The notes: generated from the letters alone by a model not told the origin. A stretch of 64,000 nucleotides of DNA from Leisingera thetidis (GCF_025857195.1 NZ_CP109787.1:3847001-3911000); one strand, 5' to 3'; positions 17,354 to 27,339 are shown, counted from the first letter of the stretch. Program-made: numbers and translations.

Positions 17354-18730
17354 TTATTCTGCGGGGACTTTGGAACTGCCCATCAAAGCTGCCTTGTCAG
17401 CCTCGATGATGGCCGCCTTGGCGTCTTCGTAGGCATGGTGCTCGGCGTAATCGAGACCTTGCAGCTCGACCTCGACCGGGATCCGCAGCACGCCTGCCGC
17501 AGCCTGGATCCGCGAGATCACATAGCCCGGCAGCCAGCCCAGGACGCCGAACATGATGACCGCGCCAAGGGTTTGGCCCACCGGATTGACGGTTGCGAAC
17601 CCTTCATAAGGCGAGCTCGGCGCGCCCCACAGCAGGAAGCCCGCGATGATCAGGCCCACAACACCGGAATAGCCGTGCACGGCCACAGCACCGACAGCAT
17701 CGTCGAGCTTGAAGGTGCGTTCGACCCAGTGGTGCAGCTTGTAGACAATCACCACGCCAACAGCGCCCACCAGCATCGCCTGGATCGGGTGATACAGATC
17801 ATTGCCGGCAGATGCGGTGATGATGCCGGCCAGACCGCCGGAGAAGGTCCAGAACGCATCGCCCTTGGACACCAGATAAGCCGCCATCAGCCCGCCCGAC
17901 ATCGACATCAGGAAGTTGAAGGTGATCGCGGACAGCGAGGTCGGCGCCAGGTAGATGTTGGTGGCCGTCCAGGTTTCGCCGGTCAGCAAGCCGCCGATGC
18001 CTTCGGGCGAAATCGCCGGAATGTTGCAGGCTGCGTAGAAGCCCCAGAAACCGGAATAGATCAGGAAAATGCCGATGGTCAGCATCCAGGGGTTATGCGG
18101 CGGAATATCGCGCGGCGTGCCATCGGCGGCAAACTTGCCGATCCGCGGCCCCAGCACCATGATCACACCCAGCGCGTAGCCGCCCGCAATCGCGTGGATC
18201 ACGCCGGACGCGTAGGCATCGTGGTAGCCCAGGTATTTCACCATCCAGCCTTCGGCATGCCAGCCCCAGGCCGCATCGATGATCCAGAACACCGAACCGA
18301 TCATCACCGCGTGAACCCACAGGGCCGACGAACGGATCCGTTCGATCACCGCACCGGAAACGATCGACGCCGCGGTCCAGGAGAACAGCAGGAACGCTGC
18401 CCAGAAAACCCCGGTGATCCGGTCCGAAAGGTTGGGGGCCATGTTCTGCGACCACGGCAGGTTCGCGGAAGCGGCTTCATGGTTCAGCCCGCCGAAGAAC
18501 GGGAAGTTCGGGAAGGACCAGTAGATCCACCAGCCGAAGAAGAAGAATGTCACCGTGACCAGCGGAATGATCATGATGTTCTTCATCAGTGTGTGCATGT
18601 GGTTACGATGGCGGCTTGCGCCGACCTCGTACATGCAAAACCCCACGTGAATGAGGAACATGAAGACAACGGTCACCCAGTAATAGAACTCGGTGAACAC
18701 CGTTGTTAACGCGTTCAGATTTCCGTCCAA
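17354..18730 (-). CDS. amt: Ammonium/methylammonium transporter, Amt family
   Basis: A 458-residue polytopic protein with Amt family marks. Both pore histidines seem present (SGVIHAIAGGYALG and AVHGYSGVVGL), as does a GPRIGKF...PPHNPW loop. It would import ammonium and methylammonium, the substrate of GmaS encoded in the next operon. The best start is a TTG codon preceded at nine bases by AGGAGG; no ATG fits. TTG initiation may limit expression. It is followed at once by a small membrane protein gene rather than glnK. Being divergent from dmmD places it between the enzymes that release and use methylamine. Confidence 0.88.
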   Translation of the reverse strand: MDGNLNALTTVFTEFYYWVTVVFMFLIHVGFCMYEVGASRHRNHMHTLMKNIMIIPLVTVTFFFFGWWIYWSFPNFPFFGGLNHEAASANLPWSQNMAPNLSDRITGVFWAAFLLFSWTAASIVSGAVIERIRSSALWVHAVMIGSVFWIIDAAWGWHAEGWMVKYLGYHDAYASGVIHAIAGGYALGVIMVLGPRIGKFAADGTPRDIPPHNPWMLTIGIFLIYSGFWGFYAACNIPAISPEGIGGLLTGETWTATNIYLAPTSLSAITFNFLMSMSGGLMAAYLVSKGDAFWTFSGGLAGIITASAGNDLYHPIQAMLVGAVGVVIVYKLHHWVERTFKLDDAVGAVAVHGYSGVVGLIIAGFLLWGAPSSPYEGFATVNPVGQTLGAVIMFGVLGWLPGYVISRIQAAAGVLRIPVEVELQGLDYAEHHAYEDAKAAIIEADKAALMGSSKVPAE

Positions 18731-18793
18731 TTTTATGCCCTCCTGTTGGCAGTTTTCCCGGGCTTTTTGCCTCTTGGGAATATTATTTTCCTT

Positions 18794-18824
18794 ATTATTG
18801 TGTCCCGGAGGGCTGAGCTGTCAA
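18794..18824 (-). promoter_or_regulatory. Candidate amt promoter
   Basis: On the minus strand TTGACA (18824-18819) and CAATAAT (18800-18794) are separated by 18 bases, leaving a leader of roughly 60 bases before the TTG start. A GGAATATTATTTTCC near-palindrome lies inside that leader. I found no clear sigma-54 element. Confidence 0.5.
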
Positions 18825-19160
18825 TAATCATGTGAAAATTAGTTACCTTTGGAGAAACTCCCTCCGGCCCGAGCCGGTGGCCTCCCTGCTCTTCCGCCGC
18901 CCGTAAGCCCCAGACATCGAACGGCTAAGTGCGCCCTGCCAGTCCCCGGCCGCGGACCGCAGTTTCTTTCCGGGACCGCCGCCGAATCCATGCCGCGGCA
19001 GCCAATTTGCGGCGGAATCACTCGAATCTCCGGCACGGGACCAGCCGATTCTCACTCTGAGCGGGTCATCTGCCTGCCCCCGCAACCCCAAGCAACCCGC
19101 GGAAATGACCGATTCAGGCCGACTCATGCCGCAAAGCCGTTCGGAACCGGCCTTTTAAGC
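18825..19160. other. Intergenic spacer between amt and dmmD
   Basis: The amt-dmmD gap totals about 550 bases, and its two ends hold the divergent promoters. This middle GC-rich stretch has short open frames of 65-144 codons with no ribosome binding site or recognisable sequence. I see no gene in it; a small RNA cannot be excluded. Confidence 0.4.
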
Positions 19161-19170
19161 AAAATCTTTT

Positions 19171-19183
19171 TCCTGATAGGAAT
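19171..19183. promoter_or_regulatory. Palindrome upstream of the dmmD promoter
   Basis: TTCCTGATAGGAA is a 13-base dyad lying seven bases before the -35 element, where an activator would bind. It is preceded by CAAAATCTTTT, a string also found upstream of the XRE/cupin regulator gene. Confidence 0.45.
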
Positions 19184-19189
19184 AATCGT

Positions 19190-19267
19190 TGACAGAGGGC
19201 CCCCTCTCTTGGCTAACTGGACCAGACCAATGGAACCAAATCAAGAATTTTGGTCCGCACCAATAGG
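19190..19267 (+). promoter_or_regulatory. dmmDABC promoter with twin GntR-like operator
   Basis: The -35 TTGACA (19190) and a -10 near CTAACT (19213) are 17 bases apart. CTGGACCAGACCAA (19217-19230) follows at once, and then TTGGTCCGCACCAA (19250-19263). Nearly the same arrangement precedes tmm. The TTGG(N)CC dyads resemble operators of FadR-type GntR proteins, such as the one encoded at 30,035. Position over and after the transcription start suggests repression. Confidence 0.65.
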
Positions 19268-19279
19268 GAGATCTAGAAA

Positions 19280-20416
19280 ATGACTGCATCCTGGCGCTTC
19301 TCAACCCTTGCTGACCGCCACCGGGCGATGGGTTCGGACCTGGAAGACTGGAGCGGCATGGGCACCGCCTGGTCCTATGACAAGGACCAGACCGAGGAAT
19401 ACATGGCAATCCGCACCAAGGCGGGCTTCATGGACGTGTCCGGCCTCAAGAAAGTGCACCTCGTCGGCCCGCACGCCAGCTATGTGATCGACCGGGCGAC
19501 CACCCGCAATCCGGAAAAGATCAAACCCGGCCGCAGCACCTATGCCTGCATGCTGAATGACGACGGCAAGTTCATCGACGACTGCGTCATCTACCGCATG
19601 GGGCCGAACAGCTGGATGGTCGTGCACGGCTCCGGCCAGGGCCACGAGACCCTGACCATGGCGGCGCAGGGCCGCGACGTCGACATCCGCTTCGACGACA
19701 ACCTGCATGACATTTCGCTGCAAGGCCCCGCCGCCGTCGATTTCCTGGAAAAGCAGGGCGTTCCCGGCATCCGCGATGTGGTCTACTTCAGCCACATCCA
19801 CACCACCCTGTTCGACAAGCCGGTGACCATCTCCCGCACCGGCTACACCGGCGAGCGCGGCTATGAAATCTTCTGCCGCGGCCAGGACGCGCCGCACATC
19901 TGGGACAACCTGGTGGAAAAAGGCGCCGAGATGGGCATCATCCCGACCCGCTTCACCACGCTGGACCTGCTGCGGGCGGAAAGCTACCTGCTGTTCTTCC
20001 CCTATGACAACTCGGAGATGTACCCCTTCGAGAATGAGAAATGCGGTGATACACTGTGGGAGCTCGGCCTCGACTTCACCGTTTCTCCGGGCAAGACCGG
20101 CTTCCGCGGCGCCGAGGAGCACTACCGCCTGAAAGGCAAGGAGCGCTTCAAGATCTACGGCGTCAAACTGGACGGCACCGAACCGGCTGAAGAAGGCGCG
20201 CCGCTGCTGAAGGACGGCAAGCAGGTGGGTGTTGTCACCATCGGCATGTACTCGCCCCTGAACGAGCACAACGTCGGCATTGCCCGCATGCCGGTCGACT
20301 GCGCCGAACCCGGCGTCCAGCTGACCGTCAAGAACTCCACTGGCGAGATCCCCTGCGTTGCAGCGGAAATGCCGTTCCATGATCCGGACAAGAAACGCCG
20401 GACCGCAAAAGGCTGA
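19280..20416 (+). CDS. dmmD: DmmD, GcvT-like tetrahydrofolate-dependent protein of the dimethylamine operon
   Basis: A 378-residue single-domain GcvT/aminomethyltransferase-like protein ([20 protein letters not shown] in the folate-binding region, [14 protein letters not shown] after it). In marine methylamine users dmmD precedes dmmABC. It is thought to capture the formaldehyde released by dimethylamine monooxygenase as methylene-THF, which FolD can then oxidise. It is first in the operon and is followed after 72 bases by dmmA. DMSP demethylase (DmdA) is a relative of similar length, but this operon context argues against it. Confidence 0.82.
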   Translation: MTASWRFSTLADRHRAMGSDLEDWSGMGTAWSYDKDQTEEYMAIRTKAGFMDVSGLKKVHLVGPHASYVIDRATTRNPEKIKPGRSTYACMLNDDGKFIDDCVIYRMGPNSWMVVHGSGQGHETLTMAAQGRDVDIRFDDNLHDISLQGPAAVDFLEKQGVPGIRDVVYFSHIHTTLFDKPVTISRTGYTGERGYEIFCRGQDAPHIWDNLVEKGAEMGIIPTRFTTLDLLRAESYLLFFPYDNSEMYPFENEKCGDTLWELGLDFTVSPGKTGFRGAEEHYRLKGKERFKIYGVKLDGTEPAEEGAPLLKDGKQVGVVTIGMYSPLNEHNVGIARMPVDCAEPGVQLTVKNSTGEIPCVAAEMPFHDPDKKRRTAKG

Positions 20417-20488
20417 GCCGAATCCCGGGCGTCCCCACTCCGGGGGCGCCCGCTTCCGTTCACCCGGACTGCAGGAAAAGCGACCCAC

Positions 20489-21100
20489 ATGTCTAAGACC
20501 GAATTCCCCCCTTCGATCAAAAGCCGCCCCGTCTACGGCGAGCTTGAAGCCCGCCCCGGCGGCGGCCACCTGATGATTGCCGACGCCGAGGGCGCCGAGG
20601 CGATTCTTGACCTCGCGAAAACCGTGGACAAGGACTTCTGGGCCAAGGCCCACATCATCTACATCCCCAAGAAGACCGGCACCAAATACAGCAGCCAGCT
20701 GGAAGCGCTGGGTGCCGGCCAGTATTACTGCGGCCCGTCCTACGAGGCCGCGCAAAGCCGCATCCGCCGCGCCCTGCAGGACTGCCACATGGGCACCCAG
20801 GTCTATCTGACCGGCACCGAGAGCCTGATGGGCCAGGCCATGTACGAGGCCACTTCGGCCGGCATCCCGCATACCGCGATCCAGACCGAACACCGCGGCT
20901 CGACCGCGCGGCGCATGCAATGCGTGCACTGCAAGGGCATCACCGAGGACGTCACCACCGATCCCTTCGAATGCAGCCACTGCGGCCTGAGCCTGTTTGT
21001 GCGCGACCACTATTCGCGCCGCATTGCCGCCTTCCAGGGCGTGCGGGTGGATGCCGAAGATCCGGGCAATATCCCCGAGAAAGTGGAGCTGTTCAAATGA
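20489..21100 (+). CDS. dmmA: Dimethylamine monooxygenase subunit DmmA
   Basis: A 203-residue protein with an alpha/beta N-terminal part. A C-terminal zinc-ribbon-like motif follows (MQCVHCKG ... FECSHCGL, two CxxC pairs about 20 residues apart). This matches the small subunit of the NAD(P)H-dependent dimethylamine monooxygenase, which demethylates dimethylamine to methylamine and formaldehyde. Its exact role in electron transfer or assembly is not known to me. The start codon of dmmB overlaps its stop (ATGA), indicating coupled translation. Assignment of the letters A, B and C follows gene order D-A-B-C. Confidence 0.8.
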   Translation: MSKTEFPPSIKSRPVYGELEARPGGGHLMIADAEGAEAILDLAKTVDKDFWAKAHIIYIPKKTGTKYSSQLEALGAGQYYCGPSYEAAQSRIRRALQDCHMGTQVYLTGTESLMGQAMYEATSAGIPHTAIQTEHRGSTARRMQCVHCKGITEDVTTDPFECSHCGLSLFVRDHYSRRIAAFQGVRVDAEDPGNIPEKVELFK

Positions 21101-22062
21101 GTGCTGGCACCGCAAAACTGAATGTCACCGTGGCCGAGGTCAAACCGATCAACGATCTGGTCACCCGTTTCAAATTCGTCCGCACCGGCGGCGGCGGCCT
21201 GCCCACCTTCTCGGGCGGCGCCCACACCGTGGTCGAGATGCAGGACGGCGATATCACCCGGCTCAATGCCTACTCATTGATGTCCAACCCCGCCGACCGC
21301 GGCGCCTACACGATTTCGGTGCGCCGCGACGATCAGGGCCGCGGCGGCTCCAAGTTCATGCACAGCAAGGTGAAAGAGGGCATGGAGATGGTAATCTCCA
21401 ACCCGGTGAACCTGTTCTCGCTGGATCTGCGCGCCAAGAAGCATCTGATGCTGGCCGGCGGCATCGGCATCACCCCCTTCATGGCGCAGATGCACCAGCT
21501 TGCCATGATGGGCGGCCGGTTCGAGCTGCACTATTCGGTCCGCACGGCATCGCTGGGCACCTACGCCAAGGAACTGACCGAACGCTACCCGGGCAAGGTG
21601 CATGTCTACCATGACGACCAGAAGGAGGCGATCGACCTGCCCGCCCTTCTCGCCAACCAGCCGCTGGGGACTCATGTCTACGTCTGCGGCCCCAAGGGCA
21701 TGATCAACTGGGTGCATGGCACCGCATCGGAAATGGGCTGGCCGCGCGAGGCGGTGCATTCCGAGGAATTCCTGGCCCCGGCTTCCGGCAAGCCGTTCGA
21801 GGTGAAATGCGCGGTCTCCAACAAGGTGGTCCAGGTGGGCGAGCACCAGTCGCTGCTGGAAGCGCTGGAAGCGGCCGGCATCGACGCCCCCTATCTCTGC
21901 CGCGGCGGCGCCTGCGGCCAGTGCGAGACCAATGTGATCGGCTATGACGGCAAGTTCCTGCACCACGATCACTGGCTGACAGACGAGCAGAAGGCCGGCG
22001 GCAAGCATATCATGCCTTGCGTGTCGCGTTTTGAGGGCAAGACTCTGGTCCTGGACCGCTGA
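21097..22062 (+). CDS. dmmB: Dimethylamine monooxygenase reductase subunit DmmB
   Basis: A 321-residue flavin/iron-sulphur reductase of the vanillate demethylase reductase type. An FAD/FMN and NAD(P)-binding part (LNAYSLMSNP, then LMLAGGIGITPFMAQM) is followed by a C-terminal plant-type ferredoxin domain with the cysteine pattern CRGGACGQCETNV plus a later HIMPCVSRF. It passes electrons from NAD(P)H to the haem subunit. It overlaps dmmA by four bases and is 11 bases from dmmC, so the three are one translational unit. Confidence 0.87.
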   Translation: MSAGTAKLNVTVAEVKPINDLVTRFKFVRTGGGGLPTFSGGAHTVVEMQDGDITRLNAYSLMSNPADRGAYTISVRRDDQGRGGSKFMHSKVKEGMEMVISNPVNLFSLDLRAKKHLMLAGGIGITPFMAQMHQLAMMGGRFELHYSVRTASLGTYAKELTERYPGKVHVYHDDQKEAIDLPALLANQPLGTHVYVCGPKGMINWVHGTASEMGWPREAVHSEEFLAPASGKPFEVKCAVSNKVVQVGEHQSLLEALEAAGIDAPYLCRGGACGQCETNVIGYDGKFLHHDHWLTDEQKAGGKHIMPCVSRFEGKTLVLDR

Positions 22063-22073
22063 GGGAGAGAGAA

Positions 22074-23120
22074 ATGACGATCCAATTCAACGACGAAACC
22101 TTCCGCGGGGACTTCACTTTCCGCAACTCGGAATGGGCGATCAAGCGCTTCCCCTTCCCGTTCCACGAAGACAGCTACATGTATTCGGTGAACATGGAGC
22201 CGCACACCTCCTACCGGCCCGGCTCGGTGTTCGAGCGCACCTTCGACGTCGACGAGCATTATGTCTCGGAGATGAAGGACCGTGCCCAGGTGCTGGCGGA
22301 CGATCCGCTGCGCTGCCAGTCGCTGCCGCATATGACGCTGGCAGGCTGGGACCTGGTCGAGCTGATCATGGAAGCCAAGGCGCGCGAATACCCCGACCTG
22401 TTCGAGCTGCACAAGAACGGCAACCGCTGGCGCTGGGTGAACAAGCCCCTGGGCATCGACGACACCTTCACCTTCCTCGATGAGAGCACCCTGCCCTACG
22501 GCCCGATGGAATACATCACCCGCCAGACCCAGGGCGACTTTGCGATGCTGGACCAGCGCGACGACAACCTGTGGATGGATGCCGGCATGGTCACCACCCA
22601 GGCCGACTGGAGCCTGGATTTCGACATCGGCATGAACTTCTTCGAATGGCATGCCCCGGTGCCGAAGGCGCATGAGATGGGAATCTTCGTGCGCGCCCTG
22701 AAGTTCCTCCTGAACATCCAGCAGGGCCAGCCCGCGCGGCGCCTGAACTGGACCATGACCGTGAACCCGCTGCTCGACACCAGCCCCGAGAACTACCACA
22801 AGTGGGGCGAGATGAAGCAGGACCTCACGATGGAGAACCTGGGCAGCAAGCAGCACCTGCGGGTCGAACTGCAGACCTTCTTCCGGCTGCCGCGCTCCAA
22901 CGCGCTGGTATTCCCGATCCGCTGCTACCTGATCAGCTTCAACGATCTGGTGACGGTGCCGAAATGGGGCCGCCGCCTGCACCGGGTGATCCGCGATCTG
23001 CCCGAGGAGCTGGCGACCTACAAGGGCTTCATCGACAACCGGCCGATGATGGTCGAATGGCTCTCGCAATATGACGACGGCAGCCCGACTTCCGACGGCA
23101 TCTGGGCCGACGACGACTGA
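22074..23120 (+). CDS. dmmC: Dimethylamine monooxygenase haem subunit DmmC (DUF3445)
   Basis: A 348-residue DUF3445 protein, the family described as haem-dependent oxidative N-demethylases. Conserved patches include RCQSLPHMTLAGWDLVEL in the first half, RQTQGDFAMLDQRD in the centre and LRVELQTFFRLPRS with LPEELATYKGF towards the end. It binds haem and oxygen and removes one methyl group of dimethylamine as formaldehyde. It is the last gene of dmmDABC and is followed by a clear intrinsic terminator. An AGGGAGAG site lies before the start. Confidence 0.87.
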   Translation: MTIQFNDETFRGDFTFRNSEWAIKRFPFPFHEDSYMYSVNMEPHTSYRPGSVFERTFDVDEHYVSEMKDRAQVLADDPLRCQSLPHMTLAGWDLVELIMEAKAREYPDLFELHKNGNRWRWVNKPLGIDDTFTFLDESTLPYGPMEYITRQTQGDFAMLDQRDDNLWMDAGMVTTQADWSLDFDIGMNFFEWHAPVPKAHEMGIFVRALKFLLNIQQGQPARRLNWTMTVNPLLDTSPENYHKWGEMKQDLTMENLGSKQHLRVELQTFFRLPRSNALVFPIRCYLISFNDLVTVPKWGRRLHRVIRDLPEELATYKGFIDNRPMMVEWLSQYDDGSPTSDGIWADDD

Positions 23121-23178
23121 TCCCGAGCGGACTTGGCGGGCCGTCCCTACCCCCTGTCACTTATGGCCCGCCTCACTG

Positions 23179-23211
23179 ACTGCCGCCGCCTCTGGCCCGG
23201 CAGTTTTTTTT
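23179..23211 (+). terminator. Intrinsic terminator of dmmDABC
   Basis: The arms ACTGCCG (23179-23185) and CGGCAGT (23198-23204) form a hairpin followed by a run of eight T. It lies about 60 bases after the dmmC stop codon. Confidence 0.88.
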
Positions 23212-23281
23212 CGCGGCCGGCAGGCCTCCCGCCCCTGCATCAGACCGCAGGCTCCGCCTGCCCCCAGCGCAGCGTTGGGCC

Positions 23282-23420
23282 GGGCAGCGCGCTTCGCGCG
23301 CTGCCCCGGCCGCAAACGGAATGCCCGCTGCATGACGCCGCCGCGCCGCGCATCGCGCGGCGCCACGCCCAACTGTGCAGGAATATCTTCAGATGTTCCG
23401 GAGCGGGCGGGAGCCCCGCC
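23282..23420. repeat. GC-rich intergenic hairpin repeat, copy 1
   Basis: GGGCAGCGCGC-TTC-GCGCGCTGCCC (23282-23306) is a perfect 11-bp hairpin. A second, GCGC-rich hairpin (about 23,340-23,365) and the strings CGCCACGCCCAAC and GCGGGAGCCCCGCC follow. Very similar strings and a similar GAA/TTC-looped hairpin occur after hpaI near 49,890, which suggests a dispersed genomic repeat family. Confidence 0.5.
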
Positions 23421-23430
23421 CCGCCGCGGA

Positions 23431-24087
23431 TCAGCTCGACTGCGGGTAGGAAATGATCGACAGGTAGCGCGCGGGCAGCTTGATCAGCTCTTCCGGCCCG
23501 TGCGGCGCATCGGCATCAAAAAACAGCGTGTCCCCCGGCTGCAGCGGGAACACCTTGTCACCGTGGCGGTAGTCCACCTCGCCCTCCAGCATATAGAGCA
23601 TCTCGATGCCGTCATGCTGGAAGGTCGGGAAGATATCCGACTCCTCGGTCAGGGTGATCATATAGGGCTCCACCATCACCCCCGAGGCGTTGGCGCCGAG
23701 ATGCCCCAGCAGCTGGTACTGATGGCCTGCCCTGGTGCCAGCCCGCTCGGTCTCAACCCCTTTGCCTGAAGGCGTATGCACAGCCTCGCGGGTTTCCTCG
23801 AAGCGGCGGAAAAACGATGTGATCGGCACGCTCAGCGCATTGGCCAGGAGCTGCAGCGTGGTCAGCGACGGCGAGGTGTTGCCGTTTTCGATCTTCGACA
23901 GCATGCCAATCGACAAACCGGTCAGATTGGCCAGATCCGCCACTGTGATGCCCTGCTGGCGCCGGAACGACCGCACTTCGCGGCCGATGGCCACTTCCAG
24001 GACTTTTTCCGAGCCTTCGCGGACACGGTGCGGATCTTGAGACAAGTTATGTGCCACTGCGTCGGTATCGTCTTTGGGTTTAGCCAC
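23431..24087 (-). CDS. XRE-type transcriptional regulator with cupin domain
   Basis: A protein of about 218 residues. An N-terminal helix-turn-helix (VRSFRRQQGITVADLANLTG, then SIGMLSKIENGNTSPSL) is followed by a C-terminal cupin (FPTFQHDGIEMLYMLEGEVDYRHGD, LQPGDTLFFDADAPHGP). Such regulators often sense small amine or amino acid metabolites with the cupin. I prefer the GTG start (VAKPKDD) because AAGGAAG lies before it; an in-frame TTG 11 codons upstream has no site. It lies between dmmDABC and the ABC transporter. It may control one or both and probably itself, given the dyad upstream. Confidence 0.82.
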   Translation of the reverse strand: MAKPKDDTDAVAHNLSQDPHRVREGSEKVLEVAIGREVRSFRRQQGITVADLANLTGLSIGMLSKIENGNTSPSLTTLQLLANALSVPITSFFRRFEETREAVHTPSGKGVETERAGTRAGHQYQLLGHLGANASGVMVEPYMITLTEESDIFPTFQHDGIEMLYMLEGEVDYRHGDKVFPLQPGDTLFFDADAPHGPEELIKLPARYLSIISYPQSS

Positions 24088-24139
24088 TGTGTTATCTTCC
24101 TTATTGACGTCCTCTGGCAAGCGCGCAGCGGCGCGATAC

Positions 24140-24176
24140 GCAAAATCTTTTCAGGGCACAAGAAACCCTGATAAAA
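24140..24176. promoter_or_regulatory. Dyad upstream of the XRE/cupin gene
   Basis: TCAGGG (24151-24156) and CCCTGA (24166-24171) form an inverted repeat with a nine-base spacer in an AT-rich setting. It is preceded by CAAAATCTTTT, which also precedes the dmmD palindrome. This is a candidate autoregulatory operator. Confidence 0.4.
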
Positions 24177-24271
24177 TTATTTTACTGCCATTACCAGTTT
24201 TTCCCAAGCCCTCACCGTCAGAGGAAACAAATTAGTTGCCCCGCTGCCCCGGTCGCAAAGCCGGAGACACG

Positions 24272-24299
24272 GAAACCCGGGCCGCCGGACCCGGGTTTC
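24272..24299 (-). terminator. Hairpin after the ABC transporter operon
   Basis: The perfect 10-bp arms GAAACCCGGG and CCCGGGTTTC flank an eight-base loop, about 30 bases past the last gene of the leftward operon. No T-run follows. Confidence 0.5.
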
Positions 24300-24888
24300 T
24301 GCAGACAGGCGCGCTTGGCCCGGGGCATGTCACTTGTCGAGCAGCAGCAGGCAGGCCCCCAGAACCTTGCGGGTGCCGTCAAACACCGTGGGTTTCTCTC
24401 CGCGCCAGCGGCTGGCGTGCCGGTGCAATGCCGCCCGGCCCGAGGTCAGGCTGCGCAGCGTTTCGCCGGTTTCCGCTGCAATCCGCCCCACCCGGGTTTT
24501 CAGGTTGGCATGGTAGGTATCCCGGTGCAGCGCCTCCATCCGCAGGTGAAACAGCGAGGACCGGCTGCGCGGCGCGATATGCATGCGCGCAACCTGCCCC
24601 TCCGCCGCCGCCCAGACCCGCAGGGCGCGGGCCTGAAGCTGTTCCGCCGCTGCCGGAGCGCCTGCCCGGAATTGCAGCACAGCCAGATTGGCGGGCGCCG
24701 CAGCCCGGCGCAGGTCAGCCGCCGGAAACACCACCCGCGCCAGCACATCCGCCAGTTGGAACAGCCGCACCGCCTGGTGCGGCCGGCCCGCGCCTTCCTC
24801 CGCCAGCGCCCGTTCCATCAGCCGCTCCCAGGCCAGGTCTGCACGGGACCATCCAGCCTCGCGCGCGGCCCGCATCTCTGCGTCGGCC

Positions 24889-25585
<697 letters not shown>

Positions 25586-25596
<11 letters not shown>

Positions 25597-26353
25597 GGCG
25601 CGCGCCTCCCAAATAGGCTTCGATCACCGCCGGGTGGTTGCGGATCTCCTGCGGGCCGCCTTCGGCCAGGAACTTGCCAAAGCTCATGCAGGTGATGTTG
25701 TCGCACAGCCCCATGATCGCCTGCATGTCGTGCTCGACGATCAGGATGGTGATCCCGTCACTCTTCAAGCGCTCCATCAGGTCCATCATCTGCCGGGTCT
25801 CCTCCGGGTTCATCCCGGTGAACGGCTCATCCAGCAGGATCACATCCGGGTGGCTGGCATAGGCCACCGCCATGCCCAGCGCCCGCTGGTGGCCGTGGCT
25901 CAGATCGCCGGCCCGTTCGTGCATCACATGATCCAGGCCGAAGAACTCCAGCGCCTCCCTGGCCCGCGCCCCGGCGCCGCTGCGGTCCTCCTTGTCCCAG
26001 CCGATGATGGCGGCAAAGATGTTGGGGCGGAACGGCATATGGGTGCCGACCAGCGCATTCTCCAGCACCGTCAGCTCGGCAAAAAGGGTCGAATGCTGGA
26101 ACGTCCGCACCACCCCGCGCCGGGCCACCTCATGCATCTGCAGGCCGGAGATGTCCTCGCCGCGCAGCAGCACCTGGCCCGCGGTGGGCCTGTAAAAGCC
26201 CGAGATCATGTTGAAGGTCGTGGTCTTGCCCGCCCCGTTGGGGCCGATCAGCCCGTGAATGGTGCCGTGCGCCACCTTGAACGACAGATTGTCCACCGCC
26301 GTCAGGCCGCCGAACCGCATGGTCAGATCTTTGACTTCGAGAAAATCGGTCAT
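25586..26353 (-). CDS. Branched-chain-type ABC transporter ATP-binding protein (LivG-like)
   Basis: A 255-residue ATPase with Walker A (GPNGAGKTT), Walker B (VILLDEP) and a modified signature LSHGHQR in place of LSGGQ. The tail is the usual LivG length. It overlaps its neighbours at both ends (four bases with the LivM-like gene, 11 with the LivF-like gene), showing tight operon structure. Together with two permeases and a Tat-exported binding protein it forms a complete HAAT importer. Confidence 0.88.
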
Positions 26354-27339
26354 TCTGCCGGCCTCCGTTCGGGCGCGCCGCCCGCGGCGCGTCTCTGAGT
26401 GAATTTCTGCACGATGCTTTCCAGACCATTGGGCAGGAACAGGATCGACAGGATCATGATGGCGCCATAGATCAGCGGCCGCATCTGCTCGAGTCCAAGC
26501 TCGCGCAGCACAATCTCGTTGATGACGGTCAGCACCACACAGCCCAGGATCGGGCCATAGAAAGTGGCGGTGCCGCCAACAATCGCCCAGGTCAGCACAT
26601 AAACCATCAGGTCGATGTCAAAGGCGTTGGGATTGATGGTGCCCACATAATGCGCCAGCAGCGCCCCCGAGATGCCGGCAAAGCCCGAGGCAATGGCAAA
26701 GGCCAGCGTCCGGTAGGCCCGCACATTCACACCTGAGGCCTGCGCCAGCTTGTCCTGCCAATGCACCGCATGGAAGGTCAGGCCGACCGGCGATTTCTCG
26801 ATCCGCCACAGGATCCACAGGCAGACCGCCACGACAGCACCCGCGAAATAGTAGTATGAGGCCGGCTCGAAGAAATCGAACTGGTAGAAGCCGGCCGAGA
26901 AATCCGGCATCGGATCGATCCCCTTGATCCCCTTGGCGCCGCCGAACGGATCCCGGAACCGCTTCCACAGCAGACGGATGATTTCACCCGCGGCAAAGGA
27001 GCCGATCAGGAAATAGAACCCCTTCATCCGGAACAGCGGGAACGACAGCAGCACCGCGATCAGCGCCGCAATCACCCCGCCCAGCAGCATCGAGACGGGT
27101 ACGTAAACCCCCAGCTTCTTGGTCAGCAGGGCAGAGGAATAGGCCCCGACCCCCATGATCACCACATGCCCCAATGACCATTCGCCGGTCAGGGTCAGCA
27201 ACCGGTAGCTGGCGACCAGCAGCACGTTGATGGTCAGGAACACCAGGATTTCCTGCTGCGAGAAGCTGAGGCCATGCGGCAGGGCGATCAGCGCGGCCAG
27301 CGCCGCGGTCCAAATCAGGAACTTAGGCACGGTCCGCAC
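26350..27339 (-). CDS. Branched-chain-type ABC transporter permease (LivM-like)
   Basis: A 329-residue integral membrane protein with about nine or ten hydrophobic segments. The LivM mark GEWSLGHVVIMGVGAYSSALL is near the N-terminus, and an ASGFAGISGALLAHYVG segment with AIVGGTATFYGPILG is near the end. It overlaps the upstream permease gene by 17 bases and the LivG-like gene by four. The tail is alanine- and arginine-rich, possibly cytoplasmic. Confidence 0.87.
   Translation of the reverse strand: MRTVPKFLIWTAALAALIALPHGLSFSQQEILVFLTINVLLVASYRLLTLTGEWSLGHVVIMGVGAYSSALLTKKLGVYVPVSMLLGGVIAALIAVLLSFPLFRMKGFYFLIGSFAAGEIIRLLWKRFRDPFGGAKGIKGIDPMPDFSAGFYQFDFFEPASYYYFAGAVVAVCLWILWRIEKSPVGLTFHAVHWQDKLAQASGVNVRAYRTLAFAIASGFAGISGALLAHYVGTINPNAFDIDLMVYVLTWAIVGGTATFYGPILGCVVLTVINEIVLRELGLEQMRPLIYGAIMILSILFLPNGLESIVQKFTQRRAAGGAPERRPAE

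Noticed and set aside
18731..18830. Sigma-54 promoter for amt
   Set aside because: I looked for a TGGCAC-N5-TTGC element expected for nitrogen control and did not find one; a TTGACA/CAATAAT pair fits better.
18839..19283. Short open frames in the amt-dmmD gap
   Set aside because: They overlap each other on both strands, lack ribosome binding sites, and one runs into the dmmD promoter and operators.
19280..20416. DMSP demethylase (DmdA) as identity of the GcvT-like protein
   Set aside because: It heads a dmmDABC operon with haem and reductase subunits; no DMSP genes are nearby.
23157..23769. Short open frames around the dmm terminator
   Set aside because: They cross a clear intrinsic terminator, a hairpin repeat and the XRE/cupin gene, with no coding signal of their own.
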